From: Paracentrotus lividus
Taxonomy: Eukaryota; Echinodermata; Echinoidea; Camarodonta; Echinidae
Direction: 5' to 3'
DNA length: 64,000 nucleotides
NCBI GenBank assembly: GCA_940671915.1
Contig: CALNVZ010003435.1
Coordinates: 2,848,077 to 2,912,076 of the forward strand
The notes under the pieces are model-generated. The model was given only the letters and a program-made list of their open reading frames with translations, did not search any database and was not told the origin of the DNA. Below, piece after piece: positions 36,501 through 48,500 of this stretch (position 1 is its first letter; the number at the start of each line of letters is the position of its first letter). The position numbers and the translations under genes were made by a program.

Positions 36501-39500
36501 AAGCAAACAACACATGCATTTTGTACGATATGTCGAAGGGATATCTCCATCGCTCATGGCGGCCGTAGTGACATTGTTTTGCATACCAAATCAAAACTTC
36601 ACATCGGGAATTTTGAATCTGAATCTTCATCCACACCCAAGATAACTTCATGGATGTCAACTTCGCAGGATTTAAATGTTACGCGAGCTAAGTGCTTGTC
36701 CAAATGTATTGATACAATGTAAGTGATATTGTGAATGCTCATATTTCATTGAGTTATTCATTCATCTTCAGATTCATGAAAAAATTTTGGCAATAATTTT
36801 CTCAAACCTAACCTCCACCCTAAAAGCAACAGAAAAAAAAAGGTTTAAATGCTCCAAAATAGGGCTCAGATTGCACCAGAGAGCGTCTAGAACCCCAGAG
36901 CTTCCAGGGCCCTTAGGCGGGCCCTGGACCCCGGCCGCAAGGGACTTCGCGCTTCGCGCTCGTGATGTGCGCTTCGCGCACATGTCGATGTGCGCTACCC
37001 GCACATTTCTGTGTTTTTTTATCTGATCATTACTAATTTGAAATTTCAAATGTTGGCAGCTATGCATGAGCATAAGAAAGCTAATATGAAAAATACAAGT
37101 ACAAATATTTACCACCTAATTACCATGAAAAATATAATAACATATATCACATAATTTGTTTTTACCATTGTTGATCATATTTTTTTAACAGACATTGCCA
37201 AGAGTTGTTGGACGAGGATGTTGCATACATTATTGGAGTACATTCCTTCAGCTCCCTTTGCCTATATGGGTGGATTACAACTTCTCTCTGAACTTCTACC
37301 ACTCCCACTCCCAATGCAGACACAAGAGGTATGCTGATTTGCTTGTCATCCAGCAAACCCTACTGTATTGAATTCAGATACAATGAAATTTAGTTCAAAA
37401 TATTAATCTTTTCCAAAACAATCTAAGTTTCAAAGATTTTCAATCATTTACCAAGATTCTTGATGGCCCCAAAGTGCCCAGCGAGCCTTAAGTGCACATT
37501 GCTCAAGAAAGAAGTAGGTCATACAAATTTTCATGCAAATTTTGATTGACAGGTTGTATATTACACAGGAAATACCTAGTGTGTAGTTTACAACAGAGGG
37601 TGTGAAATCTACACCAGTAGGTATGAAATTTACACCAGTAGGTATGAAATTTACACAAATTAATTAACATACCATGAAAGTTTGTAAATTACAGGAGATG
37701 AGAAATCTACTAGAAATACTAAATGAGTAAATTTCTTGGCCACAATTTGTAAACAAGGAGGAATGTAATTAACAATTTATCAGTGATGTCATTTGGTATG
37801 GTTCAGAAGATGGATGAATGTAAGGCATAAAAAAAAATACTGGTAATGTTTGTTTGCCATAATGGAGGTAAACAAAATGGGTCGGTAGGTTGGTTTTTTC
37901 CCCCCATGTCATGGATGAACTATTAAGAGCTCCCACACTCCTCCATGTTTGAGGACTAACAATGGAAACTTTTATATAAAAAGTATGTATGCCGCGCCCA
38001 TGTCATTCGTACAATGCACTTCAAATGGAGATCGAGGGTTCTGGTTCTGGCGAAACACTCTCAAGTCTTTTAACTTTGCGCACAATATGTTCAAGTATGG
38101 ATCATATTCTACCACATCAGCACTATTTGCCAGTAAAAGAAAAAAAAAGAGTAGGCAAATGAATGAAGGTTAAGGCCGGTCGGCACATCTCTTTTATATT
38201 TTTGGTTAAATTCGAATACAAAAATGAACAAAGGTGGACAAAGGTCAATCAAGTTACGGCTAACAAACTTTTTTTTTATTTTACCTAAGTGGTGCTAAAT
38301 TACTCTTTGATACAATTTGAGGGAAAATGGTATGAAGCCCTGGATGTATTGCGACCTGGAGTGTATGGAACAGTACAATGCAAAAATACACACACACAAA
38401 TACAAACATCACTGTAAATGAAGTTTTCTTATTTTTCAATGCAGCAATACATATTGGTGATGAATTTTAGTGTGTTTTTTAAAACTCATTTCTAAAACTT
38501 ACCAATGTTTGTGTGCATAGATTGGAGAGATATACTACCCCCTCCCCCACTTTCCCCATTATATTATGGGATAACTTTTTTCAGTTTCTGAGAATTAATG
38601 CCTTTGAACAAAAGACAAAGCAGTCTCTCAATCTGATCTCCTTAGGACTCTCTGTTATGACATACTTGTACCTGCTCTCATTTTCCGCAGAGTTTATCCG
38701 AAGCAGAGGTCCAGCAGGCTCTGAACCTGCGTCGTCTGTGGAGTCTCCATCTCCACTCAGAGACAGCATCCATCCAGAAGATCCTATCAGAGCTCTCCCT
38801 CTCCAGCTCCCCTCTCCTGCAGCACTTCCTCAGGAGGTTTAGCTGTCAGCTAGCTGATCTTGCTGGCCCTACTGCTCTGCTTGTAATAAGGTGAGATCTT
38901 ATATCAATAATTATATGAAGAGGTAAATCCAGTAGATCCTATCAGAGCTCTCCCTATCCAGTTCGCCTCTCCTGCAGCACTTTCTTAGGATGTTTAGCTG
39001 TCAGCTAGCTGATCTTGCTGGCCCTACTGCTCTACTTGTAATAAGGTGAGATCTTATATCAATAATTATATGAAGCGATAAATCCAGTAGATCTTATCGG
39101 AGCTCTCCCTCTCCAGCTTGCCTCTCTTGCAGCACTACCTCAGGAGGTTCAGCTGTCAGCTAGCTGATCTAGCTGGTCCAACTGCTCTTCTTGTTATCAG
39201 GTTAGATGAGATGTAGCAGTTTGAAGAAAAAATTCTTTGATTATTAGTGATAAGTAGAGGGAAACTTATTTCTACAATTATTAAATGAATGAGTTTGTAG
39301 TATGTTAGAAATTGATTCCATCAATGTATCGATTCCCCAAGACGTATAACAAATAATATAACAATGCTGTCATGATGAATGTAGATCCTTTCTAGCATTC
39401 GTCTTGTCAAATATGACTTAAGTTGGTATCAAAATGAATAAGAGAGTCTCTTGTATGTTGGTTGAAACACCTTTTCAAAGTTCTGTTTTGTTTTGTCAAA

Positions 39501-42500
39501 GGAAACCTGATGATCCCAGTAATAAAGGTATGGAAAAGAGAGGATTCAATAATCAACAACTTCAAAGCAAACTGTTTAGCTTTGTTTTATGTCCTGCATG
39601 TTCTGTTTTGATTGGAAGCAACACAGGACAATAGAAAACCTGTTACCGATATATCACATTCTCAACTCTTATAATTCATTTCCAGATCCTATCTTCAAGC
39701 CTTGCTGTCATGCCTGGAACCAAGGGATGAGGGTAGTAACAAAGAAAGACCTTGCAATGCTGATGCGACTAGAGTCCTAACCCTCCTAGTCTATCTCATA
39801 TCTCAGCCGGCCATCAAAGCTGCCTTCCTTCAGCTCTCAAGATCTAGGTAGGAAAATTCACTTAAGTTATCACAAACTGAGTTCTAACCCTCATAGTCCA
39901 TCTTATCTCTCAGCCAGCTATCAAAGCTGCCTTCCTTCAGCTCTCAAGATCTAGGTAGGAAAGTTCGCTTAAGTTTTCAGAATTTGAGTCCTAACCCTCT
40001 AATTCAGTCAGTGATCGAAGCTGCATTCCTTCAGCTTTCAAGATCTAGGTAGGAAAGTTCGCTCAAGTTATCAAAATTTGAGTCGTAACCCTCTAATTTA
40101 GTCAGCCATCAAGGCTGCGTTCCTTCAGCTCTCAAGATCTAGCCAGGAAAATTTGCTTAATATGTCACAATTTGAGTCTTAACCTTGCTAGTCTATCTCA
40201 TCTGTCAGTCAGCTCTCAAGAGCAACAGATGTATGGCTGCCCAAGTTCACTTGACTCCTTTTGCACTAGTGGCAGCTAGGAATACTTTCTATCAACTTCC
40301 AAAGTTCTGATATCACATAGCGACCATATATGTGTCACAAATTCAGGATGAAAGCAGAAAGCGAATATTTCTTTACATTCAAAGAATGCAACAGGTGTTT
40401 ATAAATGGTATTAAACTTTATTAAAAAGATTTTTCTCTCTCTTTGACAGTGCCAAATGTGATGAGCAGTTTGTTGGTGTGTTGCCAAGGTTACTTACACT
40501 ACTGAATGAGCCATCAAGAGCATCTAGTCACCAGCAGGCTCAAGAATGCATTGTGGTAAGTCAACAGACAGAGAGATATTGCATCATTTAAGACAAAGAA
40601 ACAAGGAACATTACAATGCTACATTTTACAGATAATATTTATTTGCTCATTGTTGTCAAATGCTTGTGCTTTATATGTACAACACACTTGTGAAATGAAA
40701 CTCACAGAATATCAATATTATCTGATGAAATGCTTAGTTTTGGTTTTGTATGGCATCTCGCTCAGAAGTGACCGTTTAAGTGCCTGATTTTCGTACTTAG
40801 GATCTTATATCCATTGCTATTTCTTTTGAAAGCCATATTGGTTTGAGAAGGAATAATGTGAAAGGTAAGGGGAATGGCAGAGGAAAGGCATAAACATTTG
40901 TTTGTTTGTAAGTTTAATCATGTTTTCAACCCTATCTTGTCAGACCTTTCTTCAGTCTCTGTGTGACCCTGAGATCACCCTCATGTCATCCGAGACCATG
41001 CTGATGAGTGAGCACCTTGCTTGTAGCCTGCCCTCTAAAGACCACATGGAGACAGTCTGCGGAGCTCTGCTGGATCATGTGACCAGTCCTAACCACTCAT
41101 ACGCTAGTATCCTACCAGCTCTGCGCATGCTCACTATGCTGCTGGATCATAACTATGGATTCTTCCATCTCAAGAGGTAGGTTTTTTTTTATCAATTTTT
41201 TTTTTCCTTTCTAGGGACATGTAGGGTTTTTTTTGTTGATATTTTTACAAGGCTCATTTTATTCATAGGTTTTCAAAATGAACTTGTGTTTGTGTGCATA
41301 GGACTGTATTTTACATTTTTAAACATTTTGTAATGGTTAGAAGTTTTTTCAATGGCGTATGTATTATTGTACAAATATATTGTATGTCTTTCTGCTTACG
41401 TTGATCAAGATGTGAATTGTTGCTAGCATATATGTATGCCTTCAACTTTACTGCCCCTAACTCTTTATAATTGTTTGTTTCAAATAAACTGCTACTGAAG
41501 AGAGGACCTCGGAGGGATTTGGTCCTGCACCATCCTCTTCTATCCGGGAAGGTAACCACTGCACCATCTTGGTCTATGGAGAAGAAATGATAGATAGGGA
41601 ACAATTATCCCAGGGCTAATTCTGACTCCTTTGATCAACATTCATGGACTATATCTTCTCTTTACCTGTCTCAACCACAGCTCTTTAGACAAGAGACCTG
41701 GAGCCTTCCACAGCCTCCTAACCCGTCTGACGGAGGCCTTCAGCAGGGAGAGCTCAGACTACCTCTCTACCCTCTCCAACACCCTGGATCTGCTCCACCT
41801 GCTTCTCACCAGGGAGGGGGACCAGGAGACTAGCATGGGAGAGGAAGGGGGAGCCGGACCTGGAGGGTATAGGACGTTGGCTATGGATGTCAGGGAGCTT
41901 GGAGAGTCACTCAGGTGGTCTGAGGATGCAGAGCATCCCCTTAGGAGGCTGGAGAAGATTCTTGTGGTAAGATGTCTTGCTGTTTGTCTACCATATATTT
42001 GTTGTGAAATATATGTTTTGGCATATAAGTGTAAAGGAAAAAAATAATCTACAGAAATGCTGAAAGGACAAAGGGTTATAAGGCAAGATCCATATATGGA
42101 TAAGTTCTTCGAGAGACTTTAAGTGTATATATCTCTTCAAGGCGAATTGGTGACATTATTATTTTTATTTTATTTTGGGGGAAATATTATTTATTTATTA
42201 TGATTATTATTTTTATTTTTGTGTGGGGGGGGGGATGAAATTTTGGATCCTTTAAGGATGACTTTTTGAAAATAGTTAGATGCACATACATTAACAGAAT
42301 AAGGAAATAAACAAATTTGATTGAGCTGCCAATGTGTTGTGCATGGAGATTGCCTCTTGTCATAAAGTATCAAAAAATTTAGCTCACATGAAATTATTTA
42401 CAGTGTTGTGTACATTGTGTCTTCTAATGATCATTATATTTTTGTTGTAAATTTTTCCTTATGACAAAAGACCGTCTTTAAAACTACACCTATTACCCAT

Positions 42501-45500
42501 TCCTTGCTACGTAGGATTGCTGCAAGCACGATGAGACCATGGAACATCTCCTGGACACTGTGAGCTCTCTCCTCCAAGCCCTGGACAACCCAGATACTAA
42601 GGTACCCAACCCACCCTACACCATGCTACCAGACAGTATGAGTCTCCATGATCAGTTCAACAGTCGTCTGGTCTTCTATGTGACGGAGGACGATGACGAG
42701 AGGGTAACCACAGGGATGTGGCTGGGTCTGCCGTCCCTCGATGAGCTGGATACTGACCCGGAGATGGTAAGAAACTATATATCGGAAAATAATTAGCAAA
42801 GTACATTTAAAAATTTAATCTTGATGCTTAGTTGATTTGCGCATGCAACATATCTTGTATTGCAGACATTATGCAGTGAATTACAGGGCGCTTGTAAGGT
42901 AAACACCTTTGGAAAAAGAATCCTTTAAAACAAATTTCAGTTTTCAGAGAACAACATTTGCTTTGGAAATGTTTACTTCTATTGTAGCATGATGTGAGAG
43001 AATACCTCGATAGACTCCCTTGAACAAAATATTTGTCACAAAATCTATTAAAAATCCCAACCATTTTCCTAGTTAATCACTGTAATAATTTCTTTCTCAA
43101 TTTCTTCTTATTCTTCAACGTAGGATAACATTTAATCTACAGCGTACGCTTTTTTTTTGGAAGTCTTTTCTCTTCTAATACTGGAGACTTTACTATTCAC
43201 TGTTTTCACAGGTTCGCTGCGACCTTGAAGAAATCCGAGCCAAACTATTGCCAAACTTTGACCTTCAGGCGGAGCTGGCTAAAGGGCTTGGTGCGGAGGA
43301 TGTGTCTCCAGATAAGAAGAAGAGGTATGTCAGATACAAGATTTGAGATTCTTAAAATGTATTTTATTACTGGGAATATACACCATTCCAGCTGCAGCAT
43401 TCGTTGACAAAAGCACAACAGAGTGTGAAATGATATTGTACAATGTTGCAATCTTCCTGACCTTTAAATGACTGTATAAGTGGTTATTTTTGCGAATTTC
43501 GCTAGTCAGTCATTGCGAAAATTTCCACTTCAATACAAGGCTATTTATAGTAATGAAATCATCACCCTAGTCGCGAAATTTTGCTCTCGTGAATATCCTC
43601 TACTAGTCTAAAATCGTGAAAATATCTGTACGCCAAAATATTGGCTTAAACAGCAGTTGATTTCTACCTCTGTTTTTAATTTCAAAGTATAAAATCTGTA
43701 TTTCTGTCTTTCACGTTTGATATCTGAGCAGCAGCAAATCAATTTGATTAGCCTATTTAAGACTCTCCTTCTGAAGTTGCTGGCCTGCCCAGCTGTCAAT
43801 AATTGATGCCAGATGTGTCTTCTTTTTTTTTTGTAATTGCATATTATAGACAAATTCGGCCAGCATTTCATGGAAGTGAGCCCTCTATGTGCCCGTCATA
43901 TAGCTGGGGGTTACTCCGTGTACTACGCATGCGCAGTGTGCGCGTATGTCTGCGCGTTTGTACATTATATAAATAGTGCATGCTCTACCATGCAACATAC
44001 TAGATTATGTGCACGACAAATACTAAATTATCCCGAGGGCACATTTTATTTCACCGAGGCCGTAGGCCGAGTTGAAACAGATGTGCCCGAGGGATAATTT
44101 AGTATTTGGAGTTCACATAGTCAGTAATGTTGCATTAATAGATGCATGCACTATTTACTATAGTAAATAGACCCCTAGATCTTTGACCTTGCCTAATCTG
44201 GTTTTATCTTTGCAAGTGTTTGCCAAACTTTTGGTGCTAATTAAGCTATTGTGACGTATATTGTCGTTCCGCGTATCTATTGTTGTGCCCACCATTTTAC
44301 TGTTATTACACGCTTGCGCAACAAGGCAATCGATTTCACCATTCATTTTAACACAGGTAAAAACCATTCAACATAACAAAAAACTGTTCAACATAACAAA
44401 AAAGCGTTCAACATACCAGAATGTTGAACGACACGTGACACCCTTTCAACCAATCACAGCTCGTAAAATACGACCACTATTTACTATTGTCCTTTGTTAC
44501 GCATACATTCGCACACAAGGAGCATGAGCACAGAACCCCCAGCAATGGCTGCCACCATGACAAAACATCACCCAAACCAAATTCGTCTAAACAAAACAAA
44601 CAAAAACAAAAACAGAAGATACAACATCTGATGCTAGGGGATCTCCTGAAAGATATATGAATTTCTGTGTGAAGGTTCTCTTCATTGCTTTTTGTAAAGA
44701 TAATGGACAATAGTGATATGCAAATATTTTCAAAAAATGAGAATTGTAATTAGGTTATAAATAGTGGAATTCAAATACAATCAAGAAAATCAAAACACTG
44801 TCTTCCATTAGTTGCTTCACGTCATTGAATGGTGACTTCATAATATATATTGTTACATGTGTTTTTTTTTTCAGAGGTCTGAACAGACGTTACAACCCTC
44901 ATACATACAGTTCTGGAAACAGAGTGTCCTCTGGAATCCGTAGGGGACACAGTAAGTATACCTACTTCGGCTAACCGCTCAGGCCTATAGCAAATCCACA
45001 GTTGTGCCTTTTCTTTTATTTAATCTTGTCTGTGCCAACTACACCATGGTTGGTATAGATGTGCTGAAGTACTGCAACCTTCATTGAATCACGAACTCTA
45101 ATGAATGTGAATCGTGGGGGGAAAAAAACATAATATGGATTTATTCAATATGACTTTTAATACAGAAATGTAGAATCACTGTCAATTTGCTTCATACATA
45201 CACATTTGAGACAAATTAATACTGAAATTCTAATTTGTGAACACTTACAGCTTTGTATTTTGATACAAGAGTATTTTTCCTGTTTCATGTTCGATTTAGA
45301 AAGCCTTGAGATGAAAACTAATTTCACAATAAATTTCTTAAAACCACACAAAGTGTCAGGTGTAGAGAAATGATGAACTTTAACTTTTAGGAAGCTTTAT
45401 AGGAGACATTTCTCAAGGAAAATTTTAATCTTAACTCCCATCGCTTTGAAATTGACTGTACAGTCTTGATATAACTCCTGATATAACTCTTTCCATCTTC

Positions 45501-48500
45501 ATCTGTTCATTAGGAGGCTACGGGAGGCCAGACTTTGGTCGAAGAGGGCGCGGCGGGTACGACCTGTTCCGACAGCGAGCTCAGAATACCAGTAGACCGC
45601 CCTCTATGCATGTGGATGACTTCATGAACGCAGAACAGGATCACTCATCTGGAGGACCTCAGCAGCAGAAACCACAGAGAGTAAGAGCTACTCATTTTCG
45701 TCTAGCAGCAGGAGATGTAAAAATTTAATCCGTTGTATACTGAGAACTTTTTATAAAGCCGAATGAATCATGATTGTCGAGCATGCTTGCAAGAAATTCT
45801 TTTCATTTAAAGGTGAAACAAAGTCAGCTTTAGATAGATCAATGTCAGATGATTTAAATTATATTAGGTCTTTATATGTTTATGTAATCATGAGTAAAAT
45901 AAACGATCAACAAGAGGGATGTTCTATGTTTCTTCAGCCCGCATATATGCAGGCTTAGGATACAACGGGTTAAAATTTTACAACAGCAATATTTTGGGGG
46001 GTTATCTTTTGCTCTTTGTGGAGTAAACAAAGATTTCATTTTCAGTTATTTCTAGTGGAATATGCTTATCAGAAATATTTTTATGGATAATATAATTTTG
46101 ATGCTTATGAAGATTTTTTTATTTCCCTAAAAGGTACTACATCCATCTTTATTACTTCAGAGAAAAACATATTTGTTTGCCTTTTTTTGTACAGGAGTCT
46201 ATGGAAAAGTTATATGGTATAAACCAGTATTTTCACAATTTTGGACTTGTTCTGGAAATTGGCAAGTGGATAATTTTGCATTTTTGTGATTTTGTATAAG
46301 GTCAGTGAATTACATAATTTTCTTTTAGTTTCACTGATTAAAAGTTTGTTTTCCATTATGTCTTATCAAACAGGGTCCACCAGGGAGGAACGTCAGAGGT
46401 GACTTCCAACGAGGTGGAATGCGAGGTAGAGGTGGTTTCCACGGGAACCAAGGATCATGGAATGGACCAAACTACAGAAGAGATGATGGTAAGACTTGAC
46501 GCTTTCAATATCCAATATGACTTTGCTTGGTCTATGCTCTTAAAATCTACTTTATCATCAGTGTTTTTCCCCTGTCCTTTCAATAGTGAATTCAGAGATT
46601 TCTGTATCGTCTGGTCAAGCCTGGGCAACGGAGATAACAGCTGGATCAAGCTAGTTCGATGTCAATTGTTCAACAAAACCATGATATGCCCTACGAAGCC
46701 CACCTACAGAGATTTTGTTAACCCACAGTACTCCTATGAGGATAAAACTCTTTGGAAGCAGCAGCAAAAATTTGAATTCTCTTTTTTGAACCCTATGATT
46801 CCCTGTACTGCATGTCCCAAGGAAAATACAATTTAGAAAATCTGACTGCCCTCATTATTCTGATGATGATGATGTTAAGATGCTTGTTGAGAATGTAATA
46901 TGCTCTCTTTCCTTGAAGGTAACCCCATGGGCCGTGGAGGGCGTGGCCGAGGTCAGTGGGTCAACCGTCAGCAGAGAGGACCATTTGAAGGAGGTGGACC
47001 TAGGGGATTCCCCCAAAGAAAGTAAGAGACATGCCATCTTCTAGGAACATATGATTTTGTATCTTGAGAAAGAAACATGAAATAAAAAAAAAAAAAATTT
47101 GCCATAAAGCCATATAAAATTAACACCTGGTTGTCTTATTTAAGATTTTCTTGCGATATTGGCTTTGTAACTTGACTTGTATCTGACAACGTGACATGTA
47201 TTTTGGCCCTGCATGAGATGTGAAAATTGGATGATGGCTGTAAATTCTTGTAGTATTGACTGTGGCACATTTGCGAGTTTAACCCTTTGAGTGCGGGCCT
47301 GTGAAACGCGATTGTTACCCCTGTGGCGGAGCGATTTCTTGTACACTGACAGTATTATAGAAATTTGTTATGTTTTGTACTTTCATTACTCCTTGCATCT
47401 AACTCGGTCGTTTTCATGATTTGTAGTAAATGTAAACATGAAAGGGCAGACATTTTTCTATCTAACACTGAAAGGCATAGTCATCAAAACCAAATATAAC
47501 ACATGTTATTTTGTAAAGAAATTTTGGCAGAAGTTCCCCTTTCTTCCTTTCCAGTAGATTCACATGCAAAGTACGTAATGCATGTGCAGCACGCACGGTT
47601 TGATTAATGAGCCTACTGAATAGCACTTGAAACGAAGTCCTGTTTCTTTCAAATTATTTCTATAAAATATGGATTAAAAGTGCAGGTGTAATTTGGAAAT
47701 AAAAGCGGGACTTTTGACTTATAATACCTACTGCATTTGGCATACTTTACATTTCATTACATCATTATAGTTACAACAAAATAGTTCAAGCAAAATGTCA
47801 GATAATCAACCCCTCTCATTATCATGATAAGTATATAAATCCCTGAATACCACCTTAATTCAAAGCAAACTCAAAGATAATGTTCAGTTTAAATGTTCTG
47901 TAACACAACATTGAACCTTGATACATTTTAATGTGGGTTTTAATCATTATCAATTTTTGTAGCATTGAAAAGTTTGTTTATTCTTCTGTTTATTGATACC
48001 CTATAATGGTAACATCATGTTGAAATACACATAATTCATGAATATAATGCAAAGCAAAAAGCGAAAAGTTGTGAAATGCATTGTTCTTGCTCAAATTGAG
48101 TATTTCGCAATACCGTAGACAATAATAGGCACAATAGGCATTCAATTTGCAACATTTGACTTCTGACTTGTACTAACATTCAGGTGCTCTGTACATACAA
48201 GAACAATACTATTGTTACAATTAGGGTATCATTGAAAAAAGGAACTAAAGAACTAGGCATGTATAAAATTCAATAAAAATAATAAACTACCCCTAAAGTT
48301 ACCAGGGCCTAAGGTCGGAGTTGTGGAATTCAATTTGATCAAATAAAACTGCATTTTGCAACATTTGACTTTTTACTTTTCTCAATATTCTGACATTCTT
48401 GGCATTGAAGCATGACACAATCATATACAAATTAGATATCAATAAAACGGAGAATAAATTATCTTTCCAATAGTCTGATAAGCAGGAATAAGTAAAGCAT

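Noticed and set aside
46399-46836. 145-codon ORF overlapping VIRMA exon 30
   Set aside because: Wrong frame relative to the conserved RGG exon and mostly intron downstream.
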